From the NCBI RefSeq assembly GCF_040096355.1, contig NZ_JBBMEX010000009.1, positions 103,066-167,065 of the forward strand: a stretch of 64,000 nucleotides of DNA, given 5' to 3'. Origin of the DNA: Maccoyibacter intestinihominis. GTDB lineage: Bacteria; Bacillota; Clostridia; Lachnospirales; Lachnospiraceae. Shown piece after piece: positions 26,383 through 35,003 of this stretch. The notes below the pieces were generated by a model. It searched no databases. It saw only the letters and a list, made by a program, of their open reading frames with translations, and was not told where the DNA came from. A program made the translations under genes and the position numbers. The stretch's first letter is position 1; each line of letters starts with the position of its first letter.

Positions 26383-26823
26383 TTATGTAGAAATGTCGAT
26401 CAGAAGTCCCCTGATCTCATCCACTTTATTTAAAATATTGATATGATCTTTCTCATCTTTGACTAACTCTTCCGCTAATTCATCCAAATTCTTATCCACC
26501 AGACGGACAATACCATATACCCTGTGTCTGCCGCGCCGGTCTAAAAAATTCTCTCTGGAAAATTTATGGGAACGGTTGACTACCTCATTCATAAATTCCT
26601 TGACGAGTGAGCGGTATTTTTTCATATCCCTTACATCCATATGCTCGGAAAGCTTCTTGCCCTGTTTGTCGATCTCTTTCATCAGTCCGTTAAGCTTTTC
26701 CTGCAATTCCGACTCTTCGATCTTACTGGTTAAAGTAAACTTAAAATCTCCGTCTACCTTTTCCTTTGGAGCTGTCGCTTCTACCTGAGAAACCGGAGTT
26801 GTCTCATTAATCTTCATATCCAT
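26383..26823 (-). CDS. YaaR family protein (DUF327)
   Basis: 146 residues, almost entirely helical: LMKEIDKQGKKLSEHMDVRDMKKYRSLVKEFM-type core, NFLDRRGRHRVYGIVRLVDKNLDELAEE and the terminal INILNKVDEIRGLLIDI. This conserved profile is that of YaaR, next to holB in many Firmicutes. Function unknown. Start MDMKINE or the second Met two codons later. Confidence 0.85.
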   Translation of the reverse strand: MDMKINETTPVSQVEATAPKEKVDGDFKFTLTSKIEESELQEKLNGLMKEIDKQGKKLSEHMDVRDMKKYRSLVKEFMNEVVNRSHKFSRENFLDRRGRHRVYGIVRLVDKNLDELAEELVKDEKDHINILNKVDEIRGLLIDIST

Positions 26824-26827
26824 ACGG

Positions 26828-27427
26828 TCACCTCATTGTGGATTCTGTCATACAGGATTTCACATAAGAAATGATCTCCTGCTCGGTATGCTCTAAATCG
26901 TTGTTAACAAATGTCTTTGTGATGCCTGCCTCCTGCAGCTTTTCCGGTGAAAAATCTGCCTCATCCGCAAGAAATCTGCGGCACATCTCCGCATATTTCG
27001 GCTCTGCCTGACTTCTCTCCCGCTCTAAAGCTCTCTGCAAACGGACACCATCATCTACTTCTATATATATCGGCACCAGATACGCTTCTCCGTAGTATTC
27101 TTTTAATTTCCGGTAGGATTCCACCGTTCCGATCATCAGATAATCGTGATGCTCTACATCGGTCTGTTTATCATCCACTGTGAGATATTTCCAGACCCCG
27201 TGTACCGTATTATATGCGCGTAGCTCAATAATGCGCCCCTGCTTTTCGAACTCTTCTACTTCTTTTTCCGTAATAAAGTGATATTCTCTTCCCTCTTCTT
27301 CACCTTCCCGGATCGGGCGTGTGGTATAGGGAACGATGGTAGAAAAATGCAGCTTCTCTGATAATCTTGCATATAACGTATCTTTTCCTGATGAACTTTT
27401 CCCCATCAGACAAAATATTCTGCCCAT
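26828..27427 (-). CDS. Guanylate kinase-like protein
   Basis: 199 residues from MGRIFCLMGKSSSGKDTLY, set by GGGAGAG upstream. Guanylate kinase traits: P-loop GKSSSGKD, TTRPIREGEEEGREYHFIT, and the closing VNNDLEHTEQEI. Typical Gmk has GPSGSGKST here, and the YYGT nucleotide-binding loop reads NTVHGVWKY, so substrate preference may differ. It takes the place of thymidylate kinase in the B. subtilis holB cluster. GMP phosphorylation is likely but not certain. Confidence 0.75.
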   Translation of the reverse strand: MGRIFCLMGKSSSGKDTLYARLSEKLHFSTIVPYTTRPIREGEEEGREYHFITEKEVEEFEKQGRIIELRAYNTVHGVWKYLTVDDKQTDVEHHDYLMIGTVESYRKLKEYYGEAYLVPIYIEVDDGVRLQRALERERSQAEPKYAEMCRRFLADEADFSPEKLQEAGITKTFVNNDLEHTEQEIISYVKSCMTESTMR

Positions 27428-27486
27428 GATCTCTCCCTTAATGCGTTTTTGGCAAAAAGCCAATTATAAATAGTATAATATAATTT

Positions 27487-28959
27487 TTACGGAATCACAA
27501 CCTCTATCCGTTCATTTGATGTCCCGGACAATCCGCTGATATGCAGTCCGCTTTCCCGGCATTTTGCGATTCCTTCTAAAAATCCATTCTCGATCCGTTC
27601 TCCCGGAAGCAGGAGCGGGATTCCCGGCGGATACAGGCTGACCGTTACCGCACTGATCTTTCCTAATGCACTTTCTAAAGAGATCTCCATTTTTCTTATG
27701 TCCTCTGCTTCCCAGACCGGGTAGACCACTTCTTTTTTTCCATACAATTCCTGCATAAAGAGATACGAAACATGTTCGTTTTCATCTTCTATTTTGATAG
27801 ATTCTTCTACCGCAACATCTTTCCCTGTCTTTTTCATCTGTTCATCGATCGTATGAAGTGCTTCGGAAAGACTGAAAAATCCGTCCTCCGTGTCCATAAT
27901 ACCGGTCAGTGCCAGTGCATAATACCCGGATGCCATCTCTAACTCCATATCCCAGTCTTTTCTTAATATGTCCATCAGTTCTTTTCCGGTCATATCCGTA
28001 TCTCCCGTATAAATGAGGATTTTTGTAGGATCAAATGCATATCCCTCTTCTTTTGAAAAATCTTCTTCTGTCAGGACTTTTAAATGCTTTAAGTCTTGCA
28101 CCTTCCGATAAAAGGTGGTCAGATTCTCTTCTAAGTCTGCAAAATACCGCTCACTCCGGCTCTGTAAGATCCTCACACACCGGTCTATCGATGCCATTAA
28201 CAGATAGGATGGAGAAGATGTCTGATACACGCTCAGATATTTTCGTATCCTTTCGGGTGCGATCCGTTCACTCATGCGGTGGAGCACGGCTGTCTGCGTC
28301 AGTGACGGAAGTGTTTTATGAAAACTCTGGATCACGACATCCGCTCCTTCTGATACTGCAGAAGCCGGAAAACTCTCTGAAAATCCAAGATGTGCTCCGT
28401 GTGCCTCGTCTACGATGAGCGGAATGTTCTTCTCATGAACCATCCCTGCGATCGTTCTGATATCCGAAAGCACTCCATCATAAGTTGGTGAGGTGAGGAT
28501 AACGGCTTTGATCTTAGGATGTCTTTTCAATGCCTCCTCCACATCTTTCGGATGGATGCTGCCCTGTATCCCTTCTTTTGTGATGGACGGATAGAGATAT
28601 TCGGTCTTTAACTCTGATAATTCCACGGCATGATAGACGGCTTTATGACAGTTTCTTGCCATCAGTATGGTATCTCCCCTCCTTGTGGCGGCACTGATCG
28701 CTGCTAACAGTCCGCAGGTACTTCCGTTTACTAAGAAAAAACTCTCTTTTGCTCCATATAACTCTGCTAACCGTTCCTTGCCTTCTAACAGGATCCCTTC
28801 CGGTTCATGCAGATTGTCAAACCCTTCGATCTCCGTGATATCCATGGAATAAGGGTCCATTAATGCATGCTCTTTTCGCTTATGTCCCGGCATATGAAAC
28901 GGGTATATTTCTTTTTGACGATATCTTTCTAATTTTGCATCTAAGTATTCCTGCTTCAT
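27487..28959 (-). CDS. Orn/Lys/Arg decarboxylase family protein (YaaO-like)
   Basis: 490 residues, fold-type I PLP enzyme. YPFHMPGHKRK near residue 20, LVNGSTCGLLAAISA, VDEAHGAHLGFSESFP with the PLP Asp, and QSFHKTLPSLTQTAVLH with the Schiff-base Lys. The C-terminal domain closes with LYPPGIPLLLPGERI. It would release CO2 from arginine, lysine or ornithine to make a polyamine precursor; exact substrate cannot be told. First gene of a leftward cluster. Confidence 0.88.
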   Translation of the reverse strand: MKQEYLDAKLERYRQKEIYPFHMPGHKRKEHALMDPYSMDITEIEGFDNLHEPEGILLEGKERLAELYGAKESFFLVNGSTCGLLAAISAATRRGDTILMARNCHKAVYHAVELSELKTEYLYPSITKEGIQGSIHPKDVEEALKRHPKIKAVILTSPTYDGVLSDIRTIAGMVHEKNIPLIVDEAHGAHLGFSESFPASAVSEGADVVIQSFHKTLPSLTQTAVLHRMSERIAPERIRKYLSVYQTSSPSYLLMASIDRCVRILQSRSERYFADLEENLTTFYRKVQDLKHLKVLTEEDFSKEEGYAFDPTKILIYTGDTDMTGKELMDILRKDWDMELEMASGYYALALTGIMDTEDGFFSLSEALHTIDEQMKKTGKDVAVEESIKIEDENEHVSYLFMQELYGKKEVVYPVWEAEDIRKMEISLESALGKISAVTVSLYPPGIPLLLPGERIENGFLEGIAKCRESGLHISGLSGTSNERIEVVIP

Positions 28960-29031
28960 TTTTTCCTCGCAATCATTTGCATTTTGTGATATAGTATTGT
29001 CGATTCTAGTCTTTTACAAAGGAGGATTCCT

Positions 29032-29676
29032 ATGGAGAATGCATTAGTAATTCTCTGTGGCGGTGACAGTTCACGCATGGGTTCTGACAAAGCCCTGCTT
29101 CCATTTGGCAACTGCTGCATGGTTGAATACCTTGTTCATAAATTTGAGCCATATTTCTCAAAAATATATTTATCCGTAAAGCAGAAGGGCATTTATTCCC
29201 ATCTGCATTTAAACGTACAGGAGATTTCCGATATTTACCTGAATGCCGGTCCTTTAGCCGGTGTGTTCAGCACTTTGTCCATGATCGATGAAGAACGGGC
29301 TTTCTATATTTCCATAGATACGCCTTTTTTCGATCCGAAGCTAGCTGCACATCTCTTAGAAATGAGTGCATCCTACGACATCTGTACGATACAGCGAAAA
29401 GAAGACGAGACCGAGCAGATCCTTTCTACGGTTTACTCTAAGTCCTGCATTACCAAATTAGGAAAATGCCTTCTTTTACGTCAGTATTCCATTAAAAATG
29501 TTCAGGACAAATGTAAGACGTTGTATGTTCCGCAAGAGGACTTAGACTTTTTGCCGCCTCTTGATGTACAATTTTTTGAACTCGATACAAGGGCTTCCTA
29601 CTATCAGGCTTTACAATATCTGCATGACTTAGAAGGAGATGCCATATTTCGGGAAACTTCCGAACTTTCCAATTAA
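29032..29676 (+). CDS. mobA: Molybdenum cofactor guanylyltransferase (MobA-like)
   Basis: 214 residues; AAAGGAGG before the ATG. Nucleotidyltransferase motif LCGGDSSRMGSDKALLPFG near residue 8, then NAGPLAGVFSTL and FYISIDTPFFDP (the MobA DxP-like metal motif). MobA adds GMP to molybdopterin. No other molybdenum genes are in the window, so the assignment rests on sequence alone. Confidence 0.8.
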   Translation: MENALVILCGGDSSRMGSDKALLPFGNCCMVEYLVHKFEPYFSKIYLSVKQKGIYSHLHLNVQEISDIYLNAGPLAGVFSTLSMIDEERAFYISIDTPFFDPKLAAHLLEMSASYDICTIQRKEDETEQILSTVYSKSCITKLGKCLLLRQYSIKNVQDKCKTLYVPQEDLDFLPPLDVQFFELDTRASYYQALQYLHDLEGDAIFRETSELSN

Positions 29677-29680
29677 TCGC

Positions 29681-30550
29681 TTAATCCAGATAACGCATTA
29701 ATTCCGGCATCCAGTCTCCTAAATAATAATTTCCTTCGGCAAGGGAATCCCAGATCGGACGATAATAAGCGATCATGACTTTCATGACCTCTTCAAAGGA
29801 AGGGGTCTTCTTTTTTTCTTTCTTTAAATAGGATTTCCATTTCTTTTTCATATAAGAACTGTTCTGATATCCTTCAAACATCTCAAAACGCTCTTTTTTC
29901 AGCGGAATCCTCTGCTCTTTTGCAAGACTTTCTATCTGCTCCGTGACTTTTCTGCTGCTGTTCATTTCTTTGCTGAGCAGCTCATAGAGAATATAATAAC
30001 TTCCCATGTCATTGATAAGCTCCATATCCCTCATGATACGGATAAAATGCTCCGCTAATATCCCTTCCATCGGATAATGCAGATATTCCACACTCCGCTC
30101 CTCTTCTAAGAACGGATGCAGCTCTTCACGCGAAGGCTCTGACGGCTCCTCTTTTTCCTGCTCTAAGACCAGCTGCACCGGGATCTGAAGTTCTTCGATT
30201 TTAGCACTTAAATATACGCAGATGCCTTCGTCCTCTTTTTCTACCCGGTATTTCCACCAAAGCTCTGCTTTTTTCTCATTCTGAAAGATCTTACTCATGC
30301 GGTGTATCACATTTCGCACGGTCAGTTCTTCTTCGCTTAAGACCACATACTCTAAACGTGTCGGTGCTTTTCGCCTGTAATACTCCAACGACAATATGCT
30401 GTTGTTTTTTAACCGGAAGTTCTCTGCCTCGTCAGATCCACAGAACGCCGTTACGGCTTCTTCTATGACAAATGCCGATAACAGGTTCTCATATGGAATT
30501 TTCAGTTCTTCACTCTTTGCCTTTACGGCTGACAGGCTCTTTTTGGACAT
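29681..30550 (-). CDS. AbiEii-like nucleotidyltransferase-fold protein, degenerate catalytic motifs
   Basis: 289 residues from the ATG overlapping the upstream stop (TAATG). Order and size fit AbiEii-type partners of AbiEi: an N-terminal segment YENLLSAFVIEEAVTAF, then the segment that should hold the GS and DxD catalytic motifs, then a helical C-terminal half. In that segment I read FRLKNNSILSLEYYRRKAP followed by TRLEYV: the glycine-serine motif and the metal-binding acids are not evident. The pairing with an AbiEi-like gene is clear; toxin activity is doubtful. Confidence 0.6.
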   Translation of the reverse strand: MSKKSLSAVKAKSEELKIPYENLLSAFVIEEAVTAFCGSDEAENFRLKNNSILSLEYYRRKAPTRLEYVVLSEEELTVRNVIHRMSKIFQNEKKAELWWKYRVEKEDEGICVYLSAKIEELQIPVQLVLEQEKEEPSEPSREELHPFLEEERSVEYLHYPMEGILAEHFIRIMRDMELINDMGSYYILYELLSKEMNSSRKVTEQIESLAKEQRIPLKKERFEMFEGYQNSSYMKKKWKSYLKKEKKKTPSFEEVMKVMIAYYRPIWDSLAEGNYYLGDWMPELMRYLD

Positions 30551-31191
30551 TACAGCCACACCCCGATCCTATTGCGTACTTTTTCTACCACTCGACGCTC
30601 TCTTGCATACATCATGAGTTTTGCGATGTCTTTTTCTTCATCTTTGATGAATGCAAGCAGTCCCTTTTTCAGACTGTCTGCATCTAACTTGTCCTCATAT
30701 TTCAGACAATCGCAGATCAGACGCTCTTTTTCGTATATCTTTATCTTCTGTCCGTTCATATCGAAGGTTTCGACACCCATCTCTAAGACTTTCGTTTCCG
30801 TATAGTATGGATGTACGATCGGATAATCCATCTTAAATCTGGATTTTGAAGTGTTCTTATCCACCGCAATACTCCATATGTAAGGACGTTCTTTGAGATA
30901 TCCCTGATAATAAAGACCGCTCTCCATACACAGCACTCCATCCGGGAACAGCACCGGTATAATCTCTTCTTCGGATTTCTTACGATAACCTAAGGAATAG
31001 TACCCGCTCTTGATCCTTTCTAACGTTCCTTCCTCTACAAATCTCTGGAGTACCCGATAGTCCAGACCTAAGGTATACAGCTCTGACGTTTTCGCTACCC
31101 CGCCCTTTTCTTCGATCAGCTTACGGATTGCTTCTAGCTGCTGCTCTTTCTTCTCTTGTCTGGATAATCGTTCTTTCTTCTCTTCTGCCAT
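30550..31191 (-). CDS. AbiEi-like antitoxin-type transcriptional regulator
   Basis: 213 residues from MAEEKKERLSRQEKKEQQLE (GGAG nine bases upstream). N-terminal winged helix (LIEEKGGVAKTSELYTLGLD, VLQRFVEEGTLERIKSGYYSLG) and an AbiEi C-terminal domain (KIKIYEKERLICDCLKYEDKLDADSL, KLMMYARERRVVEKVRNRIGVWL). In type IV AbiE modules this protein represses its own promoter and antagonises the nucleotidyltransferase. Coupled to the next gene by TAATG. The very basic first 25 residues are unusual. Confidence 0.7.
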   Translation of the reverse strand: MAEEKKERLSRQEKKEQQLEAIRKLIEEKGGVAKTSELYTLGLDYRVLQRFVEEGTLERIKSGYYSLGYRKKSEEEIIPVLFPDGVLCMESGLYYQGYLKERPYIWSIAVDKNTSKSRFKMDYPIVHPYYTETKVLEMGVETFDMNGQKIKIYEKERLICDCLKYEDKLDADSLKKGLLAFIKDEEKDIAKLMMYARERRVVEKVRNRIGVWL

Positions 31192-31356
31192 TTTTTTCCG
31201 CTCCATAGATGTACTTTTGGTATTTTTATATACTTATTATATGCTCTTGGAAAATCCCTGTCAAACCTATAAAAGTGAAAAATCCTTGTAAAACAGGGTT
31301 GTCGTTCCGGTTGATTTTTTCTATAATATTCTTAATAACAGGAAAGGGGATTTACC

Positions 31357-31875
31357 ATGGACCATCAAACCATGCATTCTACACTTCGCAAGAATCCGTC
31401 ACGACAGACCTGCGAAACCATTATCAAGCGGATTCTGATGACGGAGGTTTTAGAAAAAGGAACAAACCGACACTTTAAGCAGGCTTCTGATTTCATGTCT
31501 TACTTTGAATCTCTTTATCCTGCTTCCGACAGTCTTGCCAAACAGGTGCAGCGGGCTGTCAAATCCATGAATATGCCAAAGGACTCTAACGGCTATTTTA
31601 TCATCAATAAGTCCAGAGAACAGTTAGAACAGGAAGAGGATCTGCGTTATCTGTTTCAAAAGGCTTCCGCTTCTGTCGAGCCGTTAGAAGAATATGAGAC
31701 TGTATTTTTAAGAGCGGATGCTAAGTTAGCTTCCTATCTGATGGATACGATCGAAGGTTCCATTACCTTTCAGGATAAATACATTACGATGGTAAAGACT
31801 TCTAATGGGATCCTGTTCTATACTTTAAATAAACCTGTTTTGGTAACTCTTTTAAATAGTCTGATAGAACTTTAA
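31357..31875 (+). CDS. Conserved hypothetical protein, possible ArgR-like fold
   Basis: 172 residues; AAAGGGG precedes the ATG. Residues 15-80 look like a helical DNA-binding segment ending in a basic LAKQVQRAVKSMNMPKDSNGYFII. The C-terminal 65 residues (YETVFLRADAKLASYLMDTIE and TMVKTSNGILFYTLNKPVL) recall the beta-alpha pattern of the ArgR oligomerisation domain without its arginine motif. The similarity was judged by eye and is weak. Monocistronic with a terminator; it faces the dacF gene. Confidence 0.5.
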   Translation: MDHQTMHSTLRKNPSRQTCETIIKRILMTEVLEKGTNRHFKQASDFMSYFESLYPASDSLAKQVQRAVKSMNMPKDSNGYFIINKSREQLEQEEDLRYLFQKASASVEPLEEYETVFLRADAKLASYLMDTIEGSITFQDKYITMVKTSNGILFYTLNKPVLVTLLNSLIEL

Positions 31876-31950
31876 GTTAGATATTTTAATGTGAATTGTT
31901 TATACATTATCTGACATTTTATTTATTTTTTCGATATGTCTATAAATAAC

Positions 31951-31987
31951 AAAAAGGACAATTTCTTCAACTTGAACTTGTCCTTTT
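31951..31987. terminator. Bidirectional terminator between 31875 and dacF
   Basis: AAAAAGGACAA and TTGTCCTTTT pair around a 16-base loop between converging genes. Confidence 0.75.
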
Positions 31988-32019
31988 CTATATTGTTTGT
32001 CTTTGATTTAAGTCTTATT

Positions 32020-33399
32020 CTACTTTCTGCGCCATTTCTTTTTCGAATTTCGGATGATGGTATAACGTGGGTCCGGTTTATTTCGCTTTCTGTCCACTTT
32101 CGTCTTTATCACAAAGGAGTTATCGGAAACATATCGTCCGATCAGTGCTAATGCTGCACAGACTAATACGATGATCACTAACATCACAATGGTATTTCCT
32201 TTGACGTATGCTGTCTTTTCTCCCTTTTTGCCTGCTTCTTTTGTATTGTCAAATGGGAACTTCTCCGGCTCTGCTTTTGTGACCATGATATCGGCTCCAC
32301 CCACAGCATGTCCTGCATAGGTGTATTCCAGACGGCCGGCACTGTTCTTTGATTCACCTTTTTCTTTCACTTCTACTTTCGCATCTTCAAAAGAAGCGGT
32401 CTTTGGAAGGATGATCCCTCCGTTTTTATCCAAGCCTGCAAAGGACTGATCCGTATTCAGGATTCCCGTATCCTGTATCTTGTCCTTGGTATATGCTTTT
32501 TCATTATCTTTGACACTGAATATCTGGAAATTGTCAAAACAGTAATTGAACAGATTTACCGTGTCTTCAAAATGCGCCGGTGCCTGTGCATTCATAACGA
32601 CACAGACTAGGGACATTCCGTCACGCTCTGCATAAGTGACCAGTGTACTGTTTGCCGCTACGGTATATCCGGTCTTTCCTCCGGTACATCCATCATAGAT
32701 ATATTTTGCCGTACGGAACGGATAGAGCATATTGTGGTGATTATGTAGTGTGGTTTCGTCTTCATGCTTATTGGTCGGAGGAATGACATAGACCTTCGTA
32801 CCTGTAATCTTACGAAATTCCTCATTCTCATATGCGGCACGGGCGATTAAGAGCATGTCTCTCGTTGAGGTATAGTGCTGCTCGTCCGGAAGACCGTTCG
32901 TGTTATTAAAATGCGTATTCGTACATCCTAATTCTTTTGCCTTTTCATTCATCATATCGACAAACTTGCTGACATCACCACCGCCGATATGCTCTGCAAC
33001 GGCATAGGCACATTCATTTGCAGATTCGAGCATGACGCCGTAAAGACACTGCTCTAAAGTCATCTTCTCTTCTAAATCTCTTGAAATATGGGAGGTGTCT
33101 CCCTCGTTTTTGTATACCGCATCCGCTGAAAAAGTAACGATATCGTCCATCTTTCCTTTTTCAATGGCGATCAGCGTTGTCATGATCTTCGTGATACTTG
33201 CCGGGTAATGAACCTCGTCTACATTCTTTTCATATAATACAGCTCCCGTGTTCATCTCCATCACCATCACACACGGAGATGCCGTTTCCGGTGCCTGCGG
33301 CCAGTATTCAGATGCCTGTACCGGGATCATGCTGCCTGTAAATATTGCCGTTATGCTTAAAAAGAGTGCTATGCCCTTTTTCCATCTGTTTTTCTTCAT
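32020..33399 (-). CDS. dacF: D-alanyl-D-alanine carboxypeptidase (DacF-like)
   Basis: 459 residues. Signal peptide (about 1-29, cut near VQA), then a penicillin-binding-protein fold: SxxK as SITK near residue 68, SxN as SAN near 130, KTG near 240. A C-terminal PBP5 domain is followed by one membrane helix (IVMLVIIVLVCAALALI) and a short basic cytoplasmic tail (KKKWRRK), so it is anchored with the enzyme outside. It trims the terminal D-Ala from peptidoglycan stems. A membrane helix instead of the usual amphipathic anchor is slightly unusual. Confidence 0.9.
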   Translation of the reverse strand: MKKNRWKKGIALFLSITAIFTGSMIPVQASEYWPQAPETASPCVMVMEMNTGAVLYEKNVDEVHYPASITKIMTTLIAIEKGKMDDIVTFSADAVYKNEGDTSHISRDLEEKMTLEQCLYGVMLESANECAYAVAEHIGGGDVSKFVDMMNEKAKELGCTNTHFNNTNGLPDEQHYTSTRDMLLIARAAYENEEFRKITGTKVYVIPPTNKHEDETTLHNHHNMLYPFRTAKYIYDGCTGGKTGYTVAANSTLVTYAERDGMSLVCVVMNAQAPAHFEDTVNLFNYCFDNFQIFSVKDNEKAYTKDKIQDTGILNTDQSFAGLDKNGGIILPKTASFEDAKVEVKEKGESKNSAGRLEYTYAGHAVGGADIMVTKAEPEKFPFDNTKEAGKKGEKTAYVKGNTIVMLVIIVLVCAALALIGRYVSDNSFVIKTKVDRKRNKPDPRYTIIRNSKKKWRRK

Positions 33400-33578
33400 T
33401 CTTTCTTCTCCATATTATCATTCCCTGATATTTCTATCTTCTATTTTTAAAATTGCTCACTATTTAATAGTATAATCTCCCTGTCCTCTTGGTGCAACTT
33501 ATTTTTTATAAACTCTTTTTTTTCCTGTCCTTTTCATGTAAAATATGTATTGCAAAATGATTTTATAGGAGTGACATT

Positions 33579-34226
33579 ATGAGACTTAGGAATATTCCGG
33601 GCGCAGATGAAGCAATCGCTGACAGCCCGCATTGTATACAGGAACCGATGGCAGAAAAAGGGCGCTGGCATCTGATATTTGGAAATGAGAATCCGATCCA
33701 CATTGAGATCGGCATGGGAAAGGGGCAGTTCATCATGAAGCTTGCAAAAGAACACCCGGATATCAATTACATCGGAATTGAGCGTTATTCTTCCGTACTG
33801 CTCCGTGCTTTACAGAAAATGGAGATAGAGCCTCTGCCAAATATCCGCTTTTTGTGCATGGACGCTTCTATCATTACGGAAGTCTTTGATAAAGAAGAGG
33901 TCGCTAAGATCTATCTGAATTTTTCCGACCCATGGCCAAAGGAACGCCACGCCAAGCGCCGTCTGACCAGCCGGCAGTTCTTTGAACGCTATGATAAGAT
34001 TTTAGCGGGAAACGGTGTTGTGGAATTTAAGACGGACAATGATGATCTGTTTGCTTTCTCTATGGAGGAAGTAGCAGAAGCCGGATGGACGCTTGATGCG
34101 CATACCTTTGATCTGCACCACGACCCGGTCTTAAACGAAGGAAATGTAATGACTGAATACGAAGAAAAATTTTCTTCTCTCGGACACCCGATCCATAAAT
34201 TAATTGCAAGGAGGTCTTTTTCTTGA
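33579..34226 (+). CDS. trmB: tRNA (guanine46-N7)-methyltransferase
   Basis: 215 residues. IEIGMGKGQFIMKLAKEHPDINYIGIERY is the SAM site. IYLNFSDPWPKERHAKRRLT is the TrmB hallmark, and VEFKTDNDDLF follows. AGGAGTG sits before the ATG. Methylates G46 of tRNAs. Translationally coupled to the next gene. Confidence 0.97.
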   Translation: MRLRNIPGADEAIADSPHCIQEPMAEKGRWHLIFGNENPIHIEIGMGKGQFIMKLAKEHPDINYIGIERYSSVLLRALQKMEIEPLPNIRFLCMDASIITEVFDKEEVAKIYLNFSDPWPKERHAKRRLTSRQFFERYDKILAGNGVVEFKTDNDDLFAFSMEEVAEAGWTLDAHTFDLHHDPVLNEGNVMTEYEEKFSSLGHPIHKLIARRSFS

Positions 34227-34873
34227 AAAAATATTCTACCGTCATCTTTGACTTAGATGGAACACTTTTAAATACGATCGAGGATTTAACGAATGCCCTG
34301 AACCATACGTTGCAGGAATTTGATATGCCGACCAGAACGCTTCCTGAAGTCCAGAGCTTTGTCGGCAACGGACTGCGGCTTCTTTTGATCCGTGCAATCC
34401 CACAGGGAGAGGATAACCCACAGTTTGAAGAAGTATTTGCCGCTTTTAAAACCTACTATACTGACCACTGTAAAGAAGCAACTGCTCCGTATCCGGGCAT
34501 TATGGAGCTTTTAAAGACTTTACAGGAACATGAGATCCCTATGGCGATCGTTTCTAATAAAAATGATGCAGCAGTCAAACGTCTTGCAGCAGATTTTTTT
34601 GAAGGGATCATTTCTGTGGCGATCGGTGAAAGAACCGGCGTAAGAAAGAAACCTGCACCGGATACGGTCTTTACTGCCTTAGAGGAGTTAGGCGAACACG
34701 CTGACTCTGCCGTTTATGTAGGGGATTCCGAAGTGGATCTGCAGACTGCCGCAAATTCCGGCATGGACTGCATCAGTGTTGCATGGGGCTTTAAGGGACG
34801 TGCCTTTTTAGAAAAAGAAGGGGCATCCCACATTGTGGACACCCCGGAGGAAATCTTAGGCTTCCTTATTTAA
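34223..34873 (+). CDS. gph: HAD-family phosphatase (phosphoglycolate phosphatase-like)
   Basis: 216 residues. The start codon is TTG, overlapping the trmB stop (TTGA), with AAGGAGG 10 bases upstream. HAD motifs: FDLDGTLLNT, IVSNKND, the lysine in RKKPAPDT, and YVGDSEVDL. An alpha-helical cap of type C1 (residues 17-85) fits Gph/PpaX-type enzymes. Substrate could be phosphoglycolate, pyrophosphate or another small phosphate ester; gph is the conventional but not proven name. Confidence 0.8.
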   Translation: MKKYSTVIFDLDGTLLNTIEDLTNALNHTLQEFDMPTRTLPEVQSFVGNGLRLLLIRAIPQGEDNPQFEEVFAAFKTYYTDHCKEATAPYPGIMELLKTLQEHEIPMAIVSNKNDAAVKRLAADFFEGIISVAIGERTGVRKKPAPDTVFTALEELGEHADSAVYVGDSEVDLQTAANSGMDCISVAWGFKGRAFLEKEGASHIVDTPEEILGFLI

Positions 34874-35003
34874 GATTTCTTCCATCTCACGAAGAGATGC
34901 TCTCATATTTCTCATTCGTTTCTGGATAAAAGATTTGTGATAAGTATAAAAGAGTATTTTGTTAAAGATATCCATTTTTTATTTTATCTTATGCAGAATA
35001 CTC

